The notes beneath the pieces are model-generated. The model worked only from the letters and a program-made list of their open reading frames with translations, was not told the DNA's origin and did no database searches. A DNA stretch of 64,000 nt from Brachionus plicatilis (taxonomy: Eukaryota > Rotifera > Eurotatoria > Ploima > Brachionidae). Both the position numbers and the translations under genes were made by a program. The stretch spans positions 1,957,214-2,021,213 of the forward strand of contig QEOQ01000180.1 in the NCBI GenBank assembly GCA_010279815.1, read 5' to 3'. Positions 1 through 11,083 of this stretch are shown one piece after another. How positions within the stretch are numbered: position 1 is the stretch's first letter; the number at the start of each line of letters is the position of its first letter.

Positions 1-1222
1 TTTGGAAAATTTTGAAACATAATTTTAATGGCTTATCTATGAACGCGATTTTACCTAGTTTTGACAAGAATTTCATTCAAAGTTTAAAATTTAAGATATC
101 TTTTTCATCTTGAGTAAACATTTTGATAAAAAATTAATGATAATCAATTTTAAAAGTTCGCCAAATCATTGAGATAAATATCAATTTTTTATCATGTTGA
201 ACACAAAATAATCTAAATTTATAGCTTTATAAACTAAAAAAATAATAATCTAATTGAAATTATTTGAAGATAAAATCTTTGCCTTTAAATAAGAAAATTA
301 AAGGACAAATGATTAAAGTTTTAAAATGAAAATTCTTAGCTTCATTGCTTGAAATTGATTACTCAATCAAAGCCATCTATTAAAACAAGAAAATTATACA
401 TTTAGAAAATAATCTTGACTATTAATTGAAATGAAATTGAAATTAATTTTTAATAGATTGATTTTGATTTATTTCTTTGATAGAAAGCTTTTAAATTTAG
501 GAAGTGGAAGTTTTTTTTTTCTAGATTCTTGAACTTATTTTTACAATCTGGATTGGTAAATGATAAAGTTAAATTTTAAATTTCAACTTCTAAAAACGAA
601 GTCCTAAAATGGTTGTGTTTTTTCAATTAATAAAAGAAATTACGAAATTTCAATTCAGAAAAATCGTGATTAGATAAAGACACGATACAAAAATAGGTAA
701 TATCAATTTTTTCGAAATTTTTTTAAAATCTTAGAAAATTAACAAATTAGACCTTTATATATAGAGTCACAAAGTTTCCATGCGGACAAACATTTTACGC
801 ACCCACTATCAATAGATTTAATAAAAAAATTTAATTTATTTTTTACCAATTATGATTAAGTGCAGGGTTTACTTAATAAATAAAAATTTATCAAGTCTTT
901 TGACTTGACTTAAAAAATTATTTTTTAAAAATAAACCTTTTACAGTTCCATTTAATTATTAAGGCGGTTATTCTTATTTCAAAGTCTTTGAAATGAATTT
1001 TTTCAGAAAATAAATTTCAAGTCAAGTTAAAAGATTATTAAAATCTTTTATTTTTTTATTTTTTTTAATTGACTTTTTTTTCTGACTTTTGCGCAAGTCT
1101 GACACTTACTAAGATTTAATTTTTTAATTTTTTATTAGGATTGACTCTCCTCATAGATTGAAAAGTAAATAAATTATCTTTAGGATTTTTATAATATAAT
1201 GACATGAATAAGCATTGAATTA
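1..1222. other. AT-rich non-coding region with a dispersed repeat copy
   Basis: I see no coding exon here; all frames are short and rich in stops. Positions about 890-1110 contain a repeat unit (tcaagtcttttgacttgactt ... ttaaggcgg ... tttcaaagtctttgaaat ... ttgcgcaagtctga) that recurs in reverse orientation at about 61985-62240. Confidence 0.7.
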
Positions 1223-1225
1223 ATA

Positions 1226-1968
1226 CCGTAAACCCTTGCGCATAGGCGCAGCAGTTAATACCAGGCCCTACAACTACCGCAATGCGGCTAATCCCAGTCA
1301 TTTCATGTAAAAAAAAATTAAAATTGAATTAAAAAGATTTTTCGCGCCTAAGACAGGATCCGGGATTTACCATGTGGTAAACCCAGGAATTTGTCGTTTT
1401 ACCGCACCAAAAACTGATTCATAACCGCGAAAAAAAAAATTAAAATAAGCATTTAAATGCCGGTATTGGTCGATTTTAATTTAAAAGTTTCGAAACAACC
1501 GCATGCGGTAAAATTAAGTTTTTAAGGAAAAAAAAACATTTTTTAAAAAAAGAAAAAAATTGATTAAAAATTGGTTCAATAAAAAAGCGTAGAAAAAAAG
1601 AAAAAGGAAAAATTGCAAAACCAACTTTTTTAAATTTTTTTCTTTTTTTAAAAAATGTTTTTTTTTCCTTAAAAACTTAATTTTACCGCATGCGGTTGTT
1701 TCGAAACTTTTAAATTAAAATCGACCAATACCGGCATTTAAATGCTTATTTTAATTTTTTTTTTCGCGGTTATGAATCAGTTTTTGGTGCGGTAAAACGA
1801 CAAATTCCTGGGTTTACCACATGGTAAATCCCGGATCCTGTCTTAGGCGCGAAAAATCTTTTTAATTCAATTTTAATTTTTTTTTACATGAAATGACTGG
1901 GATTAGCCGCATTGCGGTAGTTGTAGGGCCTGGTATTAACTGCTGCGCCTATGCGCAAGGGTTTACGG
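1226..1968. mobile_element. Foldback element, near-perfect 339-bp inverted arms, candidate TA target duplication
   Basis: The two halves are reverse complements: positions 1223-1561 pair with 1633-1971 at a constant coordinate sum of 3194, so no net insertion or deletion separates the arms. About 71 bp of A-rich spacer lies between them. The ends read CCGTAAACCC... and ...GGGTTTACGG and are flanked by TA on both sides, which would fit a non-autonomous Tc1/mariner-type foldback MITE. The arms are GC-richer than their surroundings and contain several small palindromes (accgcatgcggt, ccgcaatgcgg, ttaccatgtggtaa). There is no coding capacity. Near-identity of the arms suggests recent origin or ongoing gene conversion. 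The superfamily assignment is inference from the TA flank only. Confidence 0.85.
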
Positions 1969-1971
1969 TAT

Positions 1972-2468
1972 AAACAATAAGTTTTAAAAATAATTATGAA
2001 AATTTTTGGCTCAAATCATAAATTTAGGTGGGATTGGCAACTGGTTTTGGTAAGTGAAATTAATGAAATAAAAAAGCAATTTTTGAAAAAGAAGTCAAAA
2101 TAGCACCTGCCGCTTGTCTAGTTATACCTTTTCATTAGCTTTCGATTAATTAATTTTTTATTAATATATCTATTTAAAATGAAATATTTACGTCATAAAA
2201 AAATATAAAACATTATTAATAAATTAGCTTCGACAAAATAAAAATTATTTTTACAGTAATGTATAAACCTCTTACTGACAACAAAAAAGTTTACAAAATA
2301 AAATTAATTTAGCTTATTTTAGCTGTCACAATAAATCTTCAAGTCTCATATTACAGGTCAAAGCTTGTTGTAGTTTTAAAATAAATTGTTAAATAAGTTA
2401 ATAAGTTCAGAATGACGAATTATATTTTAAATTTAAAGAATTTATTTTTCCAATTAAATAAAAAAATT
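1972..2468. other. Intergenic, nothing recognised
   Basis: AT-rich sequence between the foldback element and the 3' end of the ALKBH8 gene. No open frame or repeat that I can support. Confidence 0.6.
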
Positions 2469-5400
2469 TTAAATCGGTAAATTTTTTTCAAAAATAACGC
2501 ACCAATTTCCTTGTTCATAATAAGATTCGATGATTTTTGCCGTGTCAATCTTCTCAAATAGCTTTTCTAATTCATTTTTTTCAAAAACATGATAATATCT
2601 CAAAAAAACTTTCGACTCCTTGTTTTTTTGGTCAGATGGCTCGCTCTCGCCAGACATGTCCCCACTTTTTTTCAAAGTTTTTTCATTGTAGTGCCAAGCT
2701 ACAAAAACATCTTTTTTCTGAAACTCTTTTCCGAATGTATGAATATTGGAATCTTGATTTTCTTCGTCGCTAGTCTTTTTTTGTGAAATGTAAAAAGATT
2801 CTTTTTCCTTGTACTTTTGTTCTTTGGCCCACACTGTAATCAAGCATCGGCCTCCCGGCTTCAAAATTCTAATCATTTCATTTATAGACTTAATTCTTCT
2901 TTCCTGAAAAAAATGAATAAATGATTTTTTTACAAAATTTACTTACCTCAGTTGATAAATGGTGAATTACTGCGATACAAATTGAATAGTCGAAAAAATC
3001 AGTCTTTACAGGGACACAAAGGCAATCGCTTACAAAGCAATTAAAATTTCGCTCATTACATATTCTAATGAGCCCTTCACTAAAATCACATCCAAAAGAA
3101 TACAAATCATTTCTTAGATTTAAATATTTTCCATTTCCGCATCCAATGTCGATCATGAAACTTCTAGGCTCCATTGAAGTTATAAAACGAGCAACGCCAG
3201 GCCACGCTGAGTGTCTTGTGTGACTAAAATGATCGGCAATTTCATTATATATGCTTTGAACATAGGATTTTTCAAAATTTTTTGCTTCACAATCAGTCGA
3301 TGGAATTGTCATCTGGGGCTCATCAATTTTTTCCATTTTTTTTTTCTGCTCACTAAGAGGAATTACTTTTCTAAATGTCAACGATATTCGCATGTTTCTT
3401 TTGAGGACCAAAAATTGGCCTGAATTCGAGTCTTTAAATAAATCATGCTTTCTTTCCGGAATCGAATGACTCCAATTAAATCTAGATTCACCTTTTAGAA
3501 CTAGCAAACTGTTCGGTTTTAGTAAAATTTTAGAAATTTTTTTTGTCTCTTTTTGCCGAAATTCCATCATAGCACTTGACATGAGACTTAGGGAAATAAT
3601 AAAGTTGTCAAAAGCGACAGTGTTGTCTATGTGGGGTCCAATGCCTTGTCCAGGTTCGTAGAAATTTACTGTTAATTGATCGGGTTTCACATGAATCAAC
3701 TTATCATTCAACATTTTCTCAAATAATTCATCTAAAACTTGAGGCATTTTGTTTTCTGGATCAGTCAATGGCTTGGTGTCATCGCAATTGTTAGAACCAT
3801 ATTTGAATTCGTATCCAAAGTGCTTAACTCTGCGTCGTTTTAAACCCACCACTGAATTTTGATTTTCGTCTTGTTCTGTAAAAAAATCGACAATTTTTTT
3901 TGCATAAGAATCCTGAATGTAATCTTCCAAATAATCAATTCCTTTTGGCAAACACTCGACTTCTTCAAATTCGGTAAATTGAACAGTTGTTTGTGGAACT
4001 TTAAAGATTGAAAGTATAAATTTTAAATGAAAAATGTATAGAAAAAATACCTTTATCTACCGGAAATAAATAGAAACATAGTGTAGTTTGATTGTTGGTA
4101 GTGATTACTTGTGATTGTAGTTGGTTTATTGCTTTCTGAGTTGATTCTGGTTCTTCGAATATTATAAAAGAATACGGCTTTTTCTTTTGCATTATGATAT
4201 CAATAATTTTGCCAAATGTTCTGAATTTTTCTTCTATAAAATCTGCAGATATGTTGTTATCTAGACCGCAGTTACCAACAAACAAAAACTTCAAGTAAAC
4301 TGTTTTTAATTAATTTAATCCAAAGTTTTTTTTTATTTTTTTTTATTTTTATTCAAGAATAAAATTTAAAAAAAAAATTTCATAATTGAGTCCAAAAATT
4401 GGTGATCAACAACTGGTCACACAATTAAAGACAAAAAGGACAAACTTAAAATATCAGTTGTTGATAGTATGTTGTCAAAAACTGTTAAGATTAATTTATT
4501 TGTTACAACAAAACAAAATGAACTATTGCATCATTAGCAATATTATTGTAAATTAATTGAAAATGTGAATTTTGTTAATGATTATTAAAATTAAAAAAAA
4601 ATTTCCTCCATAATTTTGGTCATAAATTTTGTGAGCCAAGTTAATGTGGACAAAAATTTACACTATGATAGCTTCGATTTACATTATGATAGATCATAAA
4701 GTGGTCAACACATATATTTATGAGTTGGCCTCTTCTTCCTTAAATTTCTAAAAACATCATCTATAAGCCTTAAAAAATAATTAAATTTCGTCAGTTGTTT
4801 AATTTTCAGTACCTGATATCAAAAAAGAATTATATTAAATTTATTTGTTTTATTCGTGTGTTATATAATGAATTTTTAGACGAAGAATTTAATTAAAATA
4901 AGATATTTATTGAGTATAAAACCAAACGTATTAATTAAATTTTAATATAAAAATTTGAATGAGATTTTTTAGAACCATTTTCAATAAAAAAATACTTTTT
5001 ATTCATTAGGCAAATTATCTTTTATATTTTATTTTTTTATTTCTTTATTAAGTTACTGATTAAATATTTTAAAACATATAAGCGTAATTTAAAAGAATAA
5101 ATTGAATAAAAATATTTTGCTATTTTGAATCCGAATCCCATGGACTTATTTTATAGGTTTATTTTATATTACCAGCTTTTCTTGATCGTTTGGTTTTAGC
5201 AAAAAAAATTTGTTTTCTATTTTTGAATCAAATTTTTTTGTTTTTAAAAGACATAATAATATTTTATTATTTTGTGTGAGTAATTTTTTTAAAATCTATA
5301 TTCTTAAAGCAATATCATAATTTTTAGATAAATTATTAAAACTTTTGCTCAATTAATTTTAGCTAACTTACTTGAGAATCATCATCGACTCTATTTATAT

Positions 5401-5542
5401 TATCGAGCTTTTTTATGATTGATTCATATTTTTTAAGCCTATGTTCAAGTTTTTTATTTCTATATTTGGCTGAAATTGGATTTTCAATTGAATCATTGAT
5501 GCCCATTTGATTTAAATTGTCAGTAATTTCATTCGACTGCAT
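2469..5542 (-). CDS. ALKBH8: ALKBH8 homologue: tRNA wobble-uridine methyltransferase/hydroxylase
   Basis: Coding exons on the minus strand: 5542-5372, 4288-4051, 3998-2947, 2903-2469 (632 codons with stop, 631 residues; human about 664). The domain order is diagnostic. An RRM follows a basic helix (about residues 58-130, FLFVGNCGL). Next is an AlkB 2OG-Fe(II) oxygenase (HxD in GPHIDNTV near 259-261, distal His in WSHSIPERK near 314, Arg in RISLTFR near 346). Last is a SAM methyltransferase (DIGCGNGKY near 420, then VIHHLSTE and LKPGGR). In the family, the methyltransferase with TRM112 makes mcm5U at the tRNA wobble position and the AlkB domain hydroxylates it. Introns 2 and 3 are 52 and 43 bp. 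The first exon is inferred: it is open, starts with ATG, ends at CAA|GTAAGT in phase 0, and resembles the family's N-terminal helix. The joining intron is 1.08 kb, so an extra exon cannot be excluded. Confidence 0.93.
4289..5371 (-). other. Inferred first intron of ALKBH8
   Basis: Donor GTAAGT at 5371 and proposed acceptor TTGAAG at 4290-4289. A second acceptor, AAACAG at 4302-4300, gives the wrong phase for the 5' exon. The sequence is AT-rich with no recognised coding content. It is about twenty times longer than the other introns of this gene. Confidence 0.5.
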
Positions 5543-5741
5543 TCTTTTTTATTATTTTTATTTTTAAATTTAATTTATTTAAATTTTCGTTCCAAGAAGT
5601 TAAGCTTGGCTTTATTTAAAAACATTTAATTAGAGATGAGGAGCAATTAAAAAAAAATTAACTTTTAAAAACTTTATTTCATTTTTTTTTGTTTTAATAA
5701 AGAACTCTTCAACGCCATCTTAAAATTAAAAAAATTAAATT

Positions 5742-8700
5742 CTAGTCGTATTTTAATTTAAATTTTACTTGTTTTTCTTTGAATGAACGTCTGTGTTTTT
5801 TGTTCAATTTTGGACGAAGCATCTGAAAGCTTTTAGTCTTAAGCTTTTCTTTATTTGTCTTTCCTAGATTTGAATCTTTGTATCTATGACCAAATTTATC
5901 TCTACCTTCTCTTCCCTCCTGTGACAAACAAATTTTGAATTTTAAAATTAAAAAATTTTGTGCTACTTTACTTTAACTTTAGCCATTCGAGTCTCTTTAT
6001 CGTGAGCTCGCTTTTTGTTAATGTAAGTGATCGACGATAATGGAACTAGACCATTACTGAAACATAAAAATAAAAATCAAGTCAAACTTTTTTTTAATTT
6101 TACTTTTTAAATCTTTCATTATCTTCTTCAATGTCAGAATCAATTTTAATTTTCTTATTCTTGGAATTTTTATCAAAATTTCTGTCAGTCAATTTCTTCT
6201 TCATCTGTTCAATTCTAATTTTCTTAAACTCTTCTTGAGTTAAAATTCTTTCAGTGGAAACTTTTTGAGCTTTTTCCTCTTTTTCGACCAAACTCATCAA
6301 TTTGTTCTGATCTTGCTCAGAATTATCCTCATCTTCACCATCACTAGAAACATCAACCCATTCTCCTTCAGAATTTTCCTCTTCTTCATCTTCACTATGC
6401 TTTCTTTTTTTCGGTTTTTCATCTTCTGATTCCGATTCAACCCATTCACCACCTTCTTCATCAGAGTCTTCAATGTTGATTGTTTTCTCAGGCTCTTTTG
6501 GTTTCAAGCTTTCCAAGTCAATAATTTCAGCGCCAGGTACATAACTCTTTGCATCCAATTCACCATACTGTCTTGTCTTGGCAAATTCAGCTATTGATTC
6601 TTCAGTAGGCTTGCCTCTCATTTTACGATGCAACATCTGAGGATTTTTCTCTCTGAACAATTGAATCAAGGACTTGGCAGCGCTTGAAACAGCCTTATCT
6701 TTATAAGTTTTATATAGGACCAAATCTCCGAGGAGATCTTCGCTCATTGCCAATGGACATCTGTCGCATATTTCTCTAATAGCGTTCAGACCGACTGCTA
6801 TCACCTCTGTGCTATTTCGTTCAGTTATAAAATTATTTGCTATTGCCATTAAAACTGGCTCAACAGTCTGAAAAAAAAAATTAAAAAAAATTGATTAAAA
6901 ATTTTTTAAATTTACGTCTGGTGGAGTGAGATCGTGAGATGATATAGCAGAAAACCATAAAATTTTTGTTACCTCTGTTTAAAAAAAATATTAAAATATA
7001 AAATAAAGATTTTTTTTCTTTACCTCTTTGATGTGGATTCAGAAATCGAATTAAAAAATGATGAAAATTATTCAAAAAAAGCTGATGAATTCCAATTAGT
7101 CGAGATATTAGGTCTAAAATTGAAATTTTTATTTCAAAACCCTCATTAGTGGTATCAACTAGTTTGAACAGTTTTTCAGCAAAATCTTGCGGATCATAGA
7201 TCAAATTCAATGCGCTAAAATGCGGTATGTCATTTCCTTTTTTTTTCTTTTTCTTATCTTTATTAATCGATTTCAGGGCTCTGTCAGTTCGTTTCTTACG
7301 CGATTTGGTCTTTTTGCCTACACGCAAACTCAACATAACTTGTTGAGTCGTTTTTTCATCCTAAAAATAAAAAAAATTGAGAATTACCATTAAAAAATAA
7401 AATTTATTTGCAAAATAATAGGGTTTGAAAATGTGAAAAACATCAAAAGCTTAATTTATTTCAAAGATCACTCGCTAAAAATAACAGTTATGGTTAAGGG
7501 TCTTATTCTGAGAAATTTTTAGTCCAAAAAAATTGTTTAGAAAAATTTTAATAATAAAAATGATTTGATATAAAATTGAAATTAATTAATTATTACTTTT
7601 TATTCACTTTAAAATTCAATTTTAAAATTAAAAAATTATAAGCTTTAAATAACTTAAAGTTTTTTTGATTCATCATTAAATTTTTACTCACTTTAAATTG
7701 ATCAAAGATCAATGAAATAATTCTCTTGTCTAGCGTGAGTTATACTTGAAGATTTTTTTTATAATTTTTTAAAGTTTATATAATTCACTAATAAATATAA
7801 AATTTAATTAAAATATTACAGATTAAATATCCATTCTAATAATTATCTTCAAAATCTAAATTATTTTTCACGTTGGTTAATAGCAGAGTTGTTTATAAGT
7901 CACAAGTCTTTAGTCTGAGTCTGGACTTGATTATTTTTTTTAATTAAAGTCTGGACTTGGAATTTACTTGGAATTAATTTTTTTTCATAATCAATTTTTG
8001 TTTTTTATAAAATTCAAATAAATTATTTGAAAAATCTAAATTTTTTATCAAACAAATATTTATGAATTATCACTTCTTTGACCTACCAAACATTTTGTAA
8101 TACATAATAAGACTTCAATTCTTAGTTAATATTTCTTCCAAAAAAAATTTAAATCTAAAAAAAAATGTCTCACTTCAGATTCTGATTCACTTTCAGATTC
8201 TTTTTCTACATCTTTTCCAGCGAAAAATTGAAGAGCCAGAGCTAGAACTTTGGTGATCTTTGTAAAGCAGCATTGTGAAATAACATTTACTGTTTTAGCT
8301 TCGTTCCATATTTGTTTTTTATACAACTCAATCAATAGATTCTAAAAAAATCAATTGAAAAACTTAATTTGGTTTCTTCAACTTACCAAAGAATATTTGG
8401 CTACTAAAGGATGATTTTCTCTAGTTAAAGTGAACACATACTGCTGGACTTGCTTCAAATAAAAAATATAAATAAATGTCTCTACAATTTAAAAACAAAA
8501 ACTAACTGTACAAAGTTTGAAATTTTTCAATTTTGTTTTAATCTTCTTTACATCATTTAGCATAAAATCAAATAATGTTTTTCTTAATATTTTGTCTTGA
8601 CACTTGATTAAGGTGAAAAATATTTCGAACAGTGGTTTGGGTTCGATTAGGCTTTTACTTCTAATCAGCATCAAACATTTGCTAAAAGTCTACCAACAAA

Positions 8701-9083
8701 AAAGCTTAAAAAATATAAAATTTAATTTATCAAATACCAGTCTCATTTCTGGATTAAGAACAGTGGCATAGCGCTTAAGAATATCAATTAATTGTTGTGG
8801 ATATTGTTTAAGCTCATCGGTAAAGCAATGAGACACATGAGCAAGAAATAGTGACAAATCAGCCAACTGTTTATTAGGTTTGGCTGGCTTCATCAAATAT
8901 GCTTGCAAAGTTGATTCATAGTTAAGATATGTTTGGGAAAACTTGAATTAAAAACAAAAAATTTAAATCAGTCATCAAGAATTTTAAAGAAATTACCTCA
9001 TCTTTGTATGACGTTGGATCTCTTTTGATCCTATTTTGAAGCTGCAGCAAATTTGTTGCAAAATGATTCTTGGTACTGGTCAT
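5742..9083 (-). CDS. SDAD1: SDA1 homologue (SDAD1), 60S ribosome biogenesis factor
   Basis: Ten exons on the minus strand: 9083-8997, 8941-8738, 8689-8507, 8452-8387, 8341-8174, 7360-7024, 6974-6916, 6867-6104, 6056-5972, 5918-5742. They join in phase to 710 codons (709 residues; human 687). Family landmarks run in order: [13 protein letters not shown] near the start, [75 protein letters not shown]. Acidic serine tracts ([14 protein letters not shown]) follow, then a basic tail with [11 protein letters not shown]1 is a nucleolar HEAT-like protein needed for pre-60S maturation and export. Introns are 47-74 bp except the one at 7361-8173 (813 bp), which sits between the SESESESE tract and the lysine-rich linker and carries a transposon end. 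The gene lies 200 bp upstream of ALKBH8 on the same strand. Confidence 0.95.
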
Positions 9084-11083
9084 TTCTATGACAGATCTAG
9101 ACGGAAAAATATTTGTTTTATTTTTTTTTTTAAATAATGCTTTGAAATTTTACATGTGCTTCAAATTGAAAATAATTTATTCTTAAAATTTATAATTTAT
9201 ATTTTATTAAAAAGAAAAAAAATTGTCTTAATTTAAAATTTCAATTTAAAATGAGTTAAATTTTTATGCAAATTCAAAAAAATTGTCAAACGAAAATTTC
9301 TTTTTTCCTTTTCTAGAAAATTAATTTTTTTAATTTTGGTATCAATAAATTTAAACGAAATTAAAATTTTTTTAAAATTTTTCTAAATCGATTATTTGAT
9401 AAATATAAGCTTTTAGGAAATTCCAAATTAAATTATATCAAAATTTCTTATTTTTTAGTGAAAAGATTACCGTCTAAAGAAAAATTGATTTAAAACTGAA
9501 TCTTAAAATAAGTCTCTATTTATCGATTTCTGATTATTTTATTTTAGAAATTTAAATTGCATTGTTAATGAAAAAAAGTTAAATTGATCAAATCATTATT
9601 TGATACAAGCTAGTAAATTTAATTTAAAAATCGTTTAATTCTTTTAAAATTAAAACTAATTTAATTTAAAAAAGACAATAAAAAATACTTAACTCAAATG
9701 ATCTTTATTATTTTAATTAACATGTAAATTTAAATAAAACTTTTTTAACTTAAAAAAGTTATTAATTGAATTAATAATATGGTAACACAGCCTAAATGTA
9801 TTTAATGTAAAATAATTTGATTTTATTTGATAAAAATATTCGTTCTGTATTATCAAAAATCGTCAATATATTATAAAAATGAACCAGAATAAACAAAAAG
9901 GAGTTAAAAAAAATTATTCAATGGAAGATCTTGATAATGCAAAAAAAGATGTTTTTTGAAAAAAAATTGAACACTACTCAAGCTTCAAATTTATACAACA
10001 TTCTGAGACAATAACAAAGGGTTAGAGTTTCAATGTGATGAATATCTCGACTAATCTTTTAAACTAAAAAAAATAAAATTTATTTTAAATTCGTTATTAA
10101 TTCGTTTAAATTTTTTTCTAAATAGTTAAGTTGTAGCGTATATTTAAAAGAATAATAATAAAGAATATTTTAGATATTTATATTATTAAAAAATACAAAA
10201 AATCCTTTTTTTAATTCTTGTTGAGCTAATTGGGTGAATTCGGTGAATATCCTGAAAAAGAGGTTAGTTCTCGGGCTAAATATTTACAAAATCAGGGGTA
10301 ACTGGGTTAACCTAATTCACCTCAATAAAATCTCACAATAAGGTCTCACCCAATTACGTACCGCAGGAGGTAAAGAGGTGACTAGAAAAAACTGGTCTAA
10401 TTCGGTGAGCATTTTTGGAGTTTTTGAATAAAATGAGTGCGAAATATGCAATTAAAAAAAATAAGTCAAAGTAAAAGTCACTAAAATTAAATTCCAAGTC
10501 AGGACTTAAAAAAAGTCCGAACTTGGACTTGACTTGTTGTGAATTTTCAACAACTCAGTTCTTGATTAAGATTGATGCTCATTGCGATCACAAAAAGCAT
10601 TCCCATTCCATTCTATTACCATTCCATTAATTTAATTTAAACCATTCCATTCCGTTCCTCTTTCAGGAACGGAACGTTTCACTTTAGCAAGAACCACTGT
10701 ATTTAAAGTTAACAATAAAAAAATAAAATAAATGAAGAAAATTTTCTAGTCAGCGCTTTTAAATTATTTTTGAGGTGAATGTTAAATGGCGAAAAATTTT
10801 ATTTTCATTTGATTGATTTTGCCGACAAAGTAATTAAATTTCATTTTTCAAATTTGATAAAAAAACATTTTAAATGTGTAATTAAATTTCAATGCATTTT
10901 TTGAAGTTGCAATGCTTTTTAAAAAGTTAAAAAATAAAGCTCTAAAATTTAATAATTATGAAAAAATCTGCGATGAAATTAAATTGACATTTACAAATTT
11001 TTTGATCAAATTTGAATTTTTTAAATTTCTTATTTTAAATCTTGTTAAATTAATTTTTTAGATTCAAAAAAATTGCTTCAAAA
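9084..11083. other. Intergenic 2 kb between divergent SDAD1 and NCAPH
   Basis: SDAD1 (minus) and NCAPH (plus) diverge from this region, so it should hold both promoters. No coding exon seen. A CCATT-rich low-complexity patch lies at about 10600-10670. About 10200-10420 contains degenerate copies of an attcggtgaa/attcacc motif in both orientations. About 10490-10558 resembles the end of the hAT MITE family described at 61864 (acttggacttgactt ... caacaactca). Confidence 0.6.

Noticed and set aside
1116..1301. Small minus-strand frame in the foldback element
   Set aside because: It is a translation of the inverted-repeat arm and lacks any protein-like conservation.
2537..2786. Plus-strand frames opposite ALKBH8 exon 4
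   Set aside because: Antisense shadows of the methyltransferase domain.
10600..10670. CCATT-rich stretch as a telomere-like or satellite array
   Set aside because: Only a few imperfect units; better called a short low-complexity patch.
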